Shown in pieces: positions 10,701-21,200 of a stretch of DNA of 64,000 nt. The DNA comes from Symbiodinium natans (lineage: Eukaryota > Sar > Dinophyceae > Suessiales > Symbiodiniaceae), in assembly GCA_905221605.1 (NCBI GenBank), contig CAJNDS010002569.1:257501-321500 (forward strand), read 5' to 3'. Made by a program: the position numbers and the translations under genes. How positions within the stretch are numbered: position 1 is the first letter of the stretch; the number at the start of each line of letters is the position of its first letter. A model generated the notes under the pieces. That model was given only the letters and a program-made list of their open reading frames with translations, searched no databases and was not told where the DNA came from.

Positions 10701-13700
10701 GAGGCGCGCGACCGCGAACGCAACCTCCGCCCTGTGCGGGAAAAGATGCCGCTTGCCGGCATCTACATGTGATAGATGGGGTTTAGGGTTTAGGGTTTGG
10801 GGTTTAGGGTTTAGGTTTTAGAGACATATGGAGTAATTCAGTATGCAAGCATGATTCGCCTCGAGGTCTTCGCATATGCGTACACACTAGGGTTTTTATG
10901 AGGGCTCAAGGCTTACAGGCTGGCTTGGCCGAGCGACCCGGACAAAGCCTTCAAGTTTCGTCCTTAAACCCGGAATCCCAAATAAACCCTTCAAACCCTA
11001 AACCCTAAGCCCTCAGCCCTAAGCCCTAAACCCTAAACCCTAAGCCCTAAGCCCTAAACCCCAAACACTAAACCCAACCCTCAAGCCCTACACCTTTCAT
11101 CTCACGAGGCTCCTCTTCCGGGAGATTGGCGTCCCAGAGGAGGAAATCCAAGCTATGATCGAGGCCATGCAGGCCCTGGGGGCGATCTTAGGGTTGAGGG
11201 CATAGGGCTTAGGGTTTAGGGGTTTAGGGTTTAGGGTTTAGGGTTTAGGGTTCGAGCTTCGAGCTCTGCACTCTGCTTTCGAAGCTTCGAGTCCCAGAAC
11301 CTGTGGCAGGCTGGGCCATATGAGGGCGACACGGACCTGGTGAAGGCAGCCGAGGCGCGAAACGCGCACACGCCTTAAGGGCTTGGTAGGACCGGGGCTG
11401 TCGGGAATCTTCATCCCCACAAATCGGGCTTTAAAGGTCTCAGCCGTTGTTGCGTGTGTCTTGGGCATTTGGGGTTTTTACTGGGGGCGTTGAAGGGGTT
11501 CTTGTGGGTTCAGAGTTTAGGATATTCGGGGTTTACAGTGTTTGCAAGCTCGGGGGTTTCGAAGCAATCGCGGAGTGTGCAGAGAGTCCCTGAGGGTTGT
11601 TTTCTTGCCTCCCTGATTCTTTCTTTTCTCCTATGACGAAAGCGCTTAAACCCTACATCCTTTACATCCTAATCCCTAAAGCCCTAGACCCTGAACCCTG
11701 AAACTTCAACAGAAGCTCGAGCCCTTGCGGGCCCAAAGGGTTCTTCATCTGAGGGGCTTCGGTTTCGAGACAGCGGATGGCCTTTTCGATTTGGGGTTTA
11801 GGGTTTAGGATTTAGGGTTTAGGGTTTAGGGTTAATCAAACCTTCGAGTTTGGGAGTTAGGGTTTAGGGCTCATCAAACCTTCGAGCTAAGCCTGCAAAC
11901 CTAGGCTCAGTATGAACCCAAAGGTTACGCCCTTTGACCCTGAGCTTGGGAACATGTGGGCATCACCGCCAATCGGGGTACCCTCTAAGTAAGCATATAC
12001 TGCAACAGAGTAGAATCTCTGTTTAAGGACCCTAAAATAGGTACCCTAAGGGCCTTTAAACCCTAAACCCTAAGCCCTCACACGTTGAGATGAAGCTGCG
12101 ATGTTCAATCCATCCAGGCTTCGTGTCCGGATGTGGGATTGCGGCTACTGATGTCCCAAGCTGAAAGGACTGTTGAGCTAGGGGTTAGAGCTAGGGGCTT
12201 AAGTGTTTATGGTTTGGTGGTCGGCTAGGAGTCTTTTGGGTTTGGGGTACACGCTGCAGCACCCCCCCCCCCCCCCCCCCCCCCCCCGGCCCCTGGATGT
12301 TCAATTCAGGTTTTTCCCGGCGCAGCTCTCAGGGGCCCTAAACCCTAAACCCTAAACCCTAAACTCCTTTCCAAGATTGAACCGCAGAGGCGCACTGCCA
12401 GCACGGCCACTACTCCAAAGCACTCGAGGCCCGCCGTCGGAGGACTTTACAGTATAGGGTTTATAGTAGGGCTTATAGGGTTTCAACAGTTTTTTTTTTT
12501 ACATTTTACAGGGTTTATAGTCGGGTTTATAGCAGGGTTTATCGGGTTTTATAGGGTTTATAGTAGGGTCTCTATAGGGTTTATAGGGTTTATGCAAGGC
12601 TTTTTATAGGGCTTATAGGGTTTATAGGGTTTATACAGGGGTGTTATTGGGTTTATAGGGGGTTTATAGAAGGGGTTTATGGGGTTTATGCAGGGCTTTT
12701 ATAGGGTTTGTCGGGGTTGCTTGGTTTACATAATGTTATTTTGGGCTCAATGGTTTATAGGGTTTAGTGTCATAGGCTTTTAGGCGGTGTATGGGGCGTT
12801 TAGGTTTAGGGTTTGCGGGTTTCGGGCCTAGGAGACGAGGGGACTTGGGGAGTTGCGACTTAAGCCCCAATCGCTTCCCCCTATTACTAAAACCCCCCCC
12901 CCCTAACTTTAGATATTATTTTTTCCCGGGCCCTGCCGGCACCCAGCCCAATACTAAACCTGTTGGGATTTAGGGGGGGAGGGGTTCAGGGCCTTCGCCC
13001 TTGAGTTGAGCCATTAGGGGTTTCGGAATTCAGGTTTTAGGATTTAGACCCCCCCCCCCCCCCCTAATTTTAAATATTTTTCGGGCCCAGGCGAATTTCA
13101 GAATTAGGGAGGGGGGGGGCGGGGGGGGGGAGGGTTTTAGTATTAGGGGGAAGGGATTAGACACTAAGCCCTAAACCCGGACCCTAAACCCGAAACCCTA
13201 AACCCGAAACCCTAAACCCTAAACCCTGAACCCTGAACCCTGAACCCTGAACCCTAACGACCTAAACCCTAAAACCTTGCGTGTGGTCAGGGTGACTTGG
13301 GACTTCCACCTGTGTCACCTCCACACAGCCACACCAAGCCCTAAACCCTGAACCCTAAACCCTAAACTCTGAACGACCTGGTTGCAGCTCTACCCCGTCT
13401 CGTCGCCCTGGAGATGGCCATTGATGCTGGCGCCGCGGCTGTACCGAGGGATGGAGTGGTGGATGGATGGAGGGAGACTCCTGCGACTTCTGTGGGACGC
13501 CCTAAACCCTAAACCCTAAACCCTCAACCCTAAACCCCTCTCCGAGCTTCAGCCATCGCTTTAACCCACTGCGCGTGCGGATCCTGCTTTCCTCCACCCT
13601 GCCGGTGGTCCACGTGGCGCGGGCAAGAAGGTCTGCATGGGACGGCTGAAGCAGCCTGCACTCTCGGAGAGGGTTTAGGGTTTAGGGCTTAGGGCTTGGG

Positions 13701-13827
13701 GTTTAGGGTTTAGATTTAGGGTTTAGGGTTTAGGGCTACAACCAACCCTGCACCCTAGGCTCACGAACTCCTGTCAAGGCGGCAACAAAGGCAGTCGACA
13801 GCTTCAAAGCCGCCAGCGACAAAGCAG
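4747..13827 (+). CDS. TPR-like protein, scattered exons (gene incompletely resolved)
   Basis: Short segments with coding character share one theme: ~4747-4832 (SEALEASFDTEIWGKAGADL), 5683-~5755 (GNAGVGELSNKVKAMRSSG), 6379-6423 (EQAATMIALARAELK, followed by GT), ~6638-6701 (GAHDQEGQYDEATEVAKEAL), ~11109-11181 (LLFREIGVPEEEIQAMIEAM), 12387-~12429 (EAHCQHGHYSKALEA) and ~13771-13827 (VKAATKAVDSFKAASDKAG). Phrases such as GQYDEATEVAKEAL and GHYSKALEA look like helices A and B of tetratricopeptide repeats, which mediate protein-protein contacts. All lie on the + strand between blocks of telomere-like repeats. Exon joins were not proven, and the pieces could belong to more than one gene. The terminal exon at 14,996 may belong here. 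Confidence 0.45.
6738..6838. mobile_element. MITE-like hairpin, GGGATGTTCC family
   Basis: TTGGGATGTTCCCC to GAACATCCCAA. The flanks AATTTTGG and GATTTAGG agree at 6 of 8 positions and may be a decayed target duplication. Confidence 0.7.
7200..7700. repeat. Degenerate CCCTAAA-like region
   Basis: CCCTAAACCC mixed with CCCTAGCC, CCCTGAACC and CCCCAAA variants, turning to G-rich units at 7,625. No gene is seen. Confidence 0.8.
7794..8165. repeat. 32-bp minisatellite, about 12 copies
   Basis: The unit contains CAGATTGGCCGAAAAGTCAC followed by GAACATTGGGGT. Copies differ by single bases (GACC, GGCC or GGCG; AACATT or AGATT). A 32-bp period with no stop leaves all three + frames open for about 100 codons, which explains the apparent proteins there. 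Confidence 0.95.
8174..8240. repeat. AT-rich microsatellites (TAAA)n, (AT)n, (GA)n
   Basis: Consecutive simple repeats directly after the minisatellite. Confidence 0.9.
8728..8822. mobile_element. Decayed GGTAGCCCAGTGG-family element
   Basis: CTTGGTAGCCCAGTGGCACC and TTCAAGGTTCCCT match the family's left half; the right half (AGGGTGCCCC) is partial. Confidence 0.5.
9670..9762 (-). repeat. Interstitial telomere-type tract (CCCTAAA)n
   Basis: About thirteen nearly perfect units. Part of a set of more than forty such tracts in the window. Confidence 0.95.
12258..12288. repeat. Poly-C run
   Basis: More than 25 C in a row with one break near the end. Similar long G or C runs occur near 8,310, 13,050, 16,667, 17,045, 24,290, 30,222, 40,480 and 52,930. 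Confidence 0.95.
12455..12760 (+). repeat. Degenerate TTTATAGGG repeat block
   Basis: Units GGGTTTATA with insertions. A second such block is at 48,600-48,790. It appears to derive from the telomere-type unit by gain of TA. Confidence 0.75.
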
Positions 13828-14612
13828 GCGGGGTTTCGAGAAGGTTCCCTAGCCCTCAATCCTAAACCCTAAAACCCTAAAACCCTAAACCCTAAATCCT
13901 AAACCCTAAACCCTAAACCCTAAACCCTAAAGCTTAAAGCCCTAAACCCTAAACCTGTAACTTGAAGTTATTCAAAGTTGAAGATGAGTTTTCCTCGAAA
14001 CCTTTCTTGGAAACTTTCCGGGAAGCTTTCCTCAAAACTCACCTCCAAACTTTCCTGGACCCAAAGCCGTAATCATACCAACGACCCCAAAAGCCCTGAC
14101 CCCTAAACCCTTAGAAACTTCAATGAACCCTAAGCCCTTAACCCTAAACCCTAAACCCCAAACCCCAAACCCTAAACCCTAAACCCTAAACCCTAAACCC
14201 TAAACCTCCCGGGGATGGGCTAAGGGTTGAGTGTTTCGGGCTTCGGGCGTGCGGCTTTTGGGGGGGGCTTCTGGGAGTTTCCCAGCTGACTTATAAAAAG
14301 CTTTCGACTTCTGGGGCCTCCAGACTATGAATGAGTGGTACCTCCTCATGGCCTGTAACCCTAAACCCTACACCCTAAACCCTAAACCCTAAACCTTGTT
14401 TTGAAGAAAGCCAGTACCCCATGGAACCCCAAAACGAAGATCTGAAGCCCCGAAGACAGAGCCGAAGCTACGCCGCACCCACGCGCTAATGCCATCTACT
14501 CTCGCACTGATGGCTATAGAGCCCTAAACCCTAAACCCTAAACCCTAAACCCTAAACCCTAAACCCTAAACCCTAAACCCTAAACCCTGCTAGCCTTCAA
14601 TGCTGCACGGTT

Positions 14613-14912
14613 TTGAGGCTTGGGGCTTCCAGGGTTCAACAGGGGTTCCGAAGTCATTCCTGTCCTCAGCCATCCGAGTGGCTTGGCAGTGGGCAGAAAC
14701 GGCACGGGAGAGCGACCAATACTCGTGAGAATAATCAGAACTCATACTATATCATTAACAGTATGTTAGGAAGCTCGTCATCTATGGTAAGAATTCACAT
14801 GCGAATTCACAGAAAGAGCACAAGCTCGAAGAGAGAATGTGATGAGTTTTGTTGCTTAGGTGGCAGAGATGAACCAAACCCTAGGTCTGGGCCGGAACTG
14901 AAGACCCCCTAG
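14613..14912 (+). other. Open, repeat-free stretch of uncertain coding status
   Basis: About 300 bases without telomere repeats are open in more than one + frame. One frame includes VRIHMRIHRKSTSSKRECDE. No frame is clearly favoured and no family is recognised. It may be 3' coding or intronic sequence before the exon at 14,996. Confidence 0.2.
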
Positions 14913-14995
14913 GCTTGAAGCCCTGAAATGCCCAGGGCATCCTTGAGCTATTTGTCCCAGTAAGGGCTCCGGATGATTAAGAAGTATGGTTTCAG

Positions 14996-15142
14996 GCTGG
15001 TTTTGGGGTTCTTGAGTCCACGAGCTTTGAGAAGAGGAAGGCTATTCAGCTAGGAGTGATACGGGGTGACGACGCCGGGCAGTATTGTTACAGTGCTTGG
15101 TACTTCGCCAATGATCCGTTCCGCGATTACCTTAGGAGCTGA
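14996..15142 (+). CDS. Terminal exon of an upstream + strand gene
   Basis: After a TTTCAG acceptor, 49 codons run to a TGA at 15140-15142. They read AGFGVLESTSFEKRKAIQLG, then VIRGDDAGQYCYSAWYFAND and PFRDYLRS. The composition is that of a normal soluble protein and the stretch contains no repeat DNA. It may be the last exon of the TPR-like gene or of a separate gene whose other exons were not identified. The ankyrin gene ATG follows 87 bp downstream, so the two genes are packed head to tail. Confidence 0.5.
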   Translation, partial: AGFGVLESTSFEKRKAIQLGVIRGDDAGQYCYSAWYFANDPFRDYLRS

Positions 15143-15229
15143 GCCGGCCGTGGGATACAATTGTTTGAACCCGAAACCCTAAACCCTAAACCCTAAACCC
15201 TCAGCCCTATACCCCATACTCGCAAAGCC

Positions 15230-18200
15230 ATGGACAACCTCTCCATCCACCGTGTTTCTGGGGACCAAGTGGCGGTACTGGACACAGAGAGCCTACAGGG
15301 CATCCGAGCAGCTGGGACCGTTTCAAAATTTTCCGGATTCCTAAACCCTAAACCCCAAAACCCTAAACCCTAAACCCTAAACCCTAAGCCCTAAACCCTA
15401 AACCCTAAACCCTACTCACTCAAAATCTGTTCCAGATCGCCCCAAGGAGCTCTATGGCCACTCGATTCGCGGCCTCAAGCTCTACCTGCAACAGCAGCTT
15501 GGTGTTCCCAGATACCAGCTTCGGCTCACCTGGAGCGATAAGATCCTCTGCGACGCGGAGGCCCTACCACCCGGAGCTTCGCTGTCACTGCAGGTGGTCT
15601 TCGTGGGCTTCTGCTCCACCGAGAAGCAGGACCTCAAGCGCTTAGTCCTGGCGGCGGAGCGTGGGAAGGAAGAGGAGATGGAGGCCCTTCTCCAGTGGCC
15701 CATGGATCCCAACAGCATCCTGGCGGGTAGCAAGATGCCCCTGCACCTGGCCTGCAAGAAAGGCCACGCTGAGGTGGCCCGGCTGCTTCTTGAAGCAAAA
15801 GCTGACAAGGACAAGGCCAACAAAGAAGGGGCCACGCCCCTGTGGCTTGGCGTGGCCGGTGCGTCCCTTTTTGTTCCCTTTTTGTGGGGTTCAAGGGGTG
15901 CTTTTATAAACGAGCCGACCCAAAAAAGGGTGCCCTTATTGTCAGGTTTGGGGTTTAGGGGTTTGGGGTTTAGGGTTTAGGGTTCAGGGTTTAGGGTTAG
16001 GGTTTAGGGTTTAGGGTTTAGGGTTTAGGGTTTAGGGTTTAGGGTTGAGGGTTTAGGGTTTAGGGTTTAGGGTTGAGGTTGGGCTACCCAGGTGGCTTGC
16101 TGCCGAGAGTGGCCACCTGGAAGTGGCACGGCTTCTCCTGGAGCACGGGGCGGACAAAGACCACGCCAATCTTGAGGGCGCCTCGCCTCTGTGGGTCGCC
16201 GCCAGCAAGTCCCACACGACCATCGCCCCTGGATTGTGATAGACACCCCTAAACTCCCTGCTCCCTAAACTCCTCCCTTAAACTGCCCCGAAAACTCCCC
16301 TGTAAACTCGGTGAGGTGAAGGCCCTCCCTGAAGAAACCTGACAAAGGCTCCCATAAGCCCAAGCCCTAAACCCTAAACCCTAAACCTTAAACCCTAAAC
16401 CCTAAACCCTAAACCCCCAAAAGCCCAAGCCCAGGCACGGCTTCTGCTGGAGAAGGGGGCCGACAAAGACAAGCGGGCGGCCGACGGCGCCTCACCCCTC
16501 TGGGTGGCTGCCACTGGGCTTGGGCTTTCAGGGGCGCGTGCATGTTTTCTTCAAAGGTTTGGGGTTTAGGGTTCAGCGTTTAGGGTTTATAGACATTGTA
16601 TATTGGGTCCTAACAAGTTTTGAGCGAAAGTTTTTTTTACATATTAGGTTTTAGGGGTCGGCGTGCGGGGGGGGGGGGGGGGGTGGATGGAGGATGGCGT
16701 GATTTAGTATTCGGGGGAGGCCCGGCTTCGTAATTTAGTCTTCGGGGGAGGTGTTTTGGGTTAATTTACTTAAACTCGGCACGTCAGCAGTTTGGGAAAT
16801 TCCGAGTGATATCACATACAGTTTCTATTTATTTTGTCTTGAGGGTTTAGGGTTTAGAGTTTTAGGGTTTAGGGTTTAGGGTTTAGGGCTTGGGGAGCTG
16901 CATTGCTTGTCTCCAGCCAGGCTAGCGGCTTCCACTGGGGCGTCGTGCGCCTTCTGCTGGCGGCAAGCGCCGACAAGGACGTGACAAACTCTCGCGGGGT
17001 CTCCCCGTCGTCTGGCGATTCTTAGAGGGTTTTTTTTTTTTTTTTGGGGGGGGGGGGGGGGAGTTTGGGAGGATTTAGGAGGGTTTGGGGTGATTTGGGG
17101 GGGTTTGGGGGTTTGGGGGGGGTTTAGGGGGTTAGGGGGTGGATAGAGGGGTTTGGGTGGACTTAGGGGTTGTAGGCTCTGAGGTCTAGGGTGAGCTCTT
17201 GACTGTGTTATATCTGACCAGCGCTTGCCTAAACCCCCCAAACACTACGCCCGAAGGCCCTAAACCTCTAGATCCTAAACCCCCCCAATCCCTTAAATTG
17301 CCCCTAAACCCTGAACCCCCAAACCCTGAACCCTAAAATTACCCCTAAACCCTTACCCCTAAACCCCTAAACTCCTCAACCCCTAAACCCCTAAACCCGA
17401 CCTAAACTAAACCCTACCTAAACTCCTCAACCCCCAAACCCCTAGACCCTACCTAAACCCTACCTAAACCCTACCTAAACCCTACCTAAACCCTACCTAA
17501 ACCCTACCCAAACCCTACCTAAACCCCTAAACCCCCAAAAGGCTATGGGTGGCCGCCGCCCAGAACCATCTGGTGCTGGTGCGGTGGCTGCTCCGAGCAG
17601 GGGCAATGAAGGAGCCTTCCGTGGGTTGAGAGGGGTTTTAGGCGTTTTGAGGGTCTTGGGATTTTGGGGATTTTAGGGGATTTTGGTTTAAGGGTTTAGG
17701 GGTTTTTGGTTTAGGGCTGAGGGGTTTAGTGTTTAGGGGGTTTGGTAGTATAGCGCTTGGGTCTGGGGGTTTCGGGGCTTCGGGTTTAGGGTTTGTTTGG
17801 TTTGGGCCTAGGGTTTGGGACGCATGCCAAGCTCCAACCCAAGCATCTTCCCCCAAATCCAAAACCCAAAAAGCCCAAAACGCCCAAAACTCAATCCTTA
17901 ACCCCTCAACCCTCAACCCTAAGCCTAAACAGAAGGTTCCCAGTAGGAACCACGAGGTGCTATTCGAGGAGGTCTAGGGACAAGGGTTTAGGGTTCGGGG
18001 TTTAGGGTTTAGGCTTTAGGGTTTAGGTTAATTTAATTTTTATTTAACTTATGTTGATTTAATTCAGTTTAATTTAACTTAATTGAATGTCGTGCTTTAT
18101 AATTTAGTTCCATATAATATAGTACAATTTTCAAAATAATGCAACATATACTAGTACTATATTATTCAACAGATTATACATATGTATATATATGTACAGA

Positions 18201-21200
18201 GAGAGAGATATATATATATATATATTTATTTATATGTGTGCGTGTGTGTACATATTACTATACTACTTTTGCCCTTGAAACTTCAGCTCAAATAGCCCGA
18301 CATCCTGAAGTACCTCCCAAGCGCTAGACCGCGACTCCCAAAGCCTACATTGGGCCTACATCCCCAAGCGCCCTCAAGCTGGAAAGAGGACGTGGCGGAC
18401 AAGCACGGCACGACTCCACTCTGGGCAGCGGCAGCAGACGGTCTCGTGGCGATGACTAGGGCGGCTTAGGGTTTAGGAGTTTGCGGTTTAAGGTTTAGGA
18501 TTTAGGAGGTTGGGGTTTAGGGTTTATGGTTTCGCTGGGGGGGGGGGGGGGATGGGGTAGAAACTGATTTGAGGCTGAGGGGGCTTTGGGGTTTGGGGCG
18601 CAGGGGCCACATGCTTTAGTTGTGTATATTTGTTCGTGCTGCTGCCGCCGTGTGTTCGGGTTACTGGAGGGTGGTTTTGATTTCAAGGTGGCCATTTACA
18701 TGGACTCACTTTGAGCACATGGCCGAACCCTTTATCCAACTGTTGGTTGACTTCCTGGTCATCCGTAGAGAATGACGGAAAATTGGAGATTAGTAACTTT
18801 CTGGCGTAGTGCAGTGCTGCTATAATCCGGGCACGCAAGGCCTTGGACCTTGGCTGTTGAGTAGTTGTAAACGGTGCATGTGACCGCCTTAGCCCGGCAT
18901 GGTGGAGGGGCTGGAAGGCTACGCTGCTGACTGTAGAAGCCCGAAACCCTAACCCTAAACCCATCAATCCTGGGCTCCCGCAAGGTAGAATGCTGGTGTT
19001 CAGGGGGTAGAGGTGGTTACTGTCCCCCTCCAGCAACACCCGCTGGCGCACATGCAACCTTGGTGTGTGCACCCTCAACCCCTAAACCCCAAACCCTAAA
19101 CCCTAAACCCTAAACCCAGTTTAGCCAGAGGTCACCTTGGAGCGGTGCGGTTGCTGCTGAGCTCTGGCGCCGACAAAGAAGCGGTGGACAACGGCCGGGG
19201 GGGGGGGGGGAGTTCAACGAGTTCTGAGAGTGCGTGGCAGGTTCAGGGTTCAGGGTTGTAGGTTTCGTTTTAGGGTTTAGGGGTTCGCGTTCAGGGTTTG
19301 TTTGGGGTTCAGGGTTTAGGGTTCAGGGTTTAGGGTTTAGGGTTCAGGGTTTAGGGTTTCGGGCAGCCGGAATGTGATTTTCCCAGTCTTGGCGGCGGCG
19401 TGCGTTCTGGGGTTCAGCTTCGAGGCTGAGGGGGCCCTAGGGGGCGCTAGGGGCTTAGAGTTGAGGATGCTTAGGATGCTTAGGGTTTAGGGTTTAGGGT
19501 GTAGGGTTTCGGGTTTAGGGTTTAGGGTTTAGGGTTTAGGGTTTAGGCCCACCCAAAGGCTTCATCCCTAAACCTCCAAGAATCTAAGGGACCTAGAGTA
19601 GTAGTTGGGGGGGAGACTTGGGGACTCCCTATGATGATTTGAGGCCCTTCCTAAAATCTGAAACCACCAACCCTAAACCCTGTAGAGCTATGAGGGTTTT
19701 TCCTAGGTAGGATAAGGGGGACCCTTAACAAGGAACCCCTTCTTAACCCTCTTCTGGCTCTCTTAAACAGGGACCTTATTCAGAGGGTCTATATCCCCAA
19801 GGGTCCCCCTAATCCTATCCCCTAGTTTTGGGCGTGTATCGTCCAGGGGGCGCCTCCCCTTTGTGGATCGCCTCGGCGCGCGGACGCCTGGCAGTAGTGG
19901 AGCTCCTCCTGGACAACGGCTGCCACCCAGACAAGGCGGCGGTCGGGAGGGCGTGGTTGGGGTTTAATCTAGGGTCTAGGGTTTTAGGAGAAAGTGTAGG
20001 TCGGCCACATCCGGACTTTTCTCAGGTGGTTGAGGGTTGAGGGTTTAGGGTTTAGGGTTTAGGGGTGTAGTGGCGGTAGAGAAGGTTACTCTCACCGGCG
20101 AGTCCCCGTTGTGGATCGCATCGTGGAGCCTCTGGCAGCGACATTCGGGGAGGTTCGTTCCGGAGAGTCGAGGGGCATGGAAGAGGGTTTAGGGGTTAGG
20201 GTTCAGGGTTTAGGTTTTGGGTTTAGGGTTCAGCTTCAGGGTTTAGGGTTTAGGGTGCAAAGATTTCAGGCAATCTGAGCGTAGTTTCATGGTCCCGTAA
20301 TATGGTCCCTTACCCTCTGTAAAGGGTTCTGATGTATGGAATGTATGGGCCCCTGGGCTGTATTGGAATGAGCCAGCATTCACGCACCCCCCGCGCCCCA
20401 TGTTCACCCCCCCGCCCCCCTTGTGGTTCATGGTGGGTTTTGGGTTTCCCCCCCCCCCCCTCCCCCCATGGTTTGTGGTTCATGGGTTTAGGGTTTAGGG
20501 TTTAGGGTTTAGGGTTTAGGGTTTAGGGTTTAGGGTTAGGCTGTAGAGTTCAGGATTTTCACTCTGACCCCGTTGGTCCATTGGTTCACGGTGGGTTTAG
20601 AGTTTAGGGTTCAAGGTTTGGGGTAATGGTAGGTTTACGGTTTCTCTCTCCCCCTGTGGTTCGTGCTGGGTTTACGGTTCAGGGTTAAAGCGGTGAAGGC
20701 TTCGGGTTTAATTACCCTTCTCCCCTCTGTGGTTCATTGGTGGGTTTATGTTTTAGGGCTTAGGGTTCAGGGTTTGGGGTTTAGGATGTGGTCCGTGGTG
20801 TTTTTAGGGTTTACGGGCAGGCTTTGGGGGGTCTACCATAGGGATACCATTGCGGGGGGCGGTCGATGACGCGGAACGCGGGCGCACGTAAGGGGTAAAT
20901 AAGGGGTCCCCTTCATGGGCCCCTTTACACTAAAAAAGGTGCCCTTGTAAGAGTATTGAAACTTCTTCAGGCGGCTTCAGGCGTTTCGGGTGTGTTAGGG
21001 ATGTTCGGCTCATGTGCTGCTCGGGTCTTGGATTGCACGCCCCAAAAATCCCCCGACACCAAGGAATGGACACTGTGACGTCGTGCAGGCCTTGCTAGAG
21101 GCTTGCATCCAGGGCGTAGGGTTTAGGATTGAGGGGTCTATTGTAGGGTTTAGAGTAAACAACAGGCACGAACACCCACATTACAGATCGCCAGGTCGTT

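Larger units (their letters stand above)
8345..11100. other. Repeat-rich stretch without a firm gene
   Basis: Alternating telomere-like tracts in both orientations with unique islands. Weak exon-like islands at 9,040-9,090 and 10,700-10,750 could belong to the TPR-like gene but are not convincing. Confidence 0.4.

Noticed and set aside
15482-15894. Minus-strand frames of 86 and 117 codons opposite ankyrin exon 2
   Set aside because: They are shadows of the ankyrin exon, whose + frame has clear ankyrin motifs.
17638-18005. Proline/lysine-rich frames on both strands
   Set aside because: They are translations of degenerate telomere-type repeats in an ankyrin intron.
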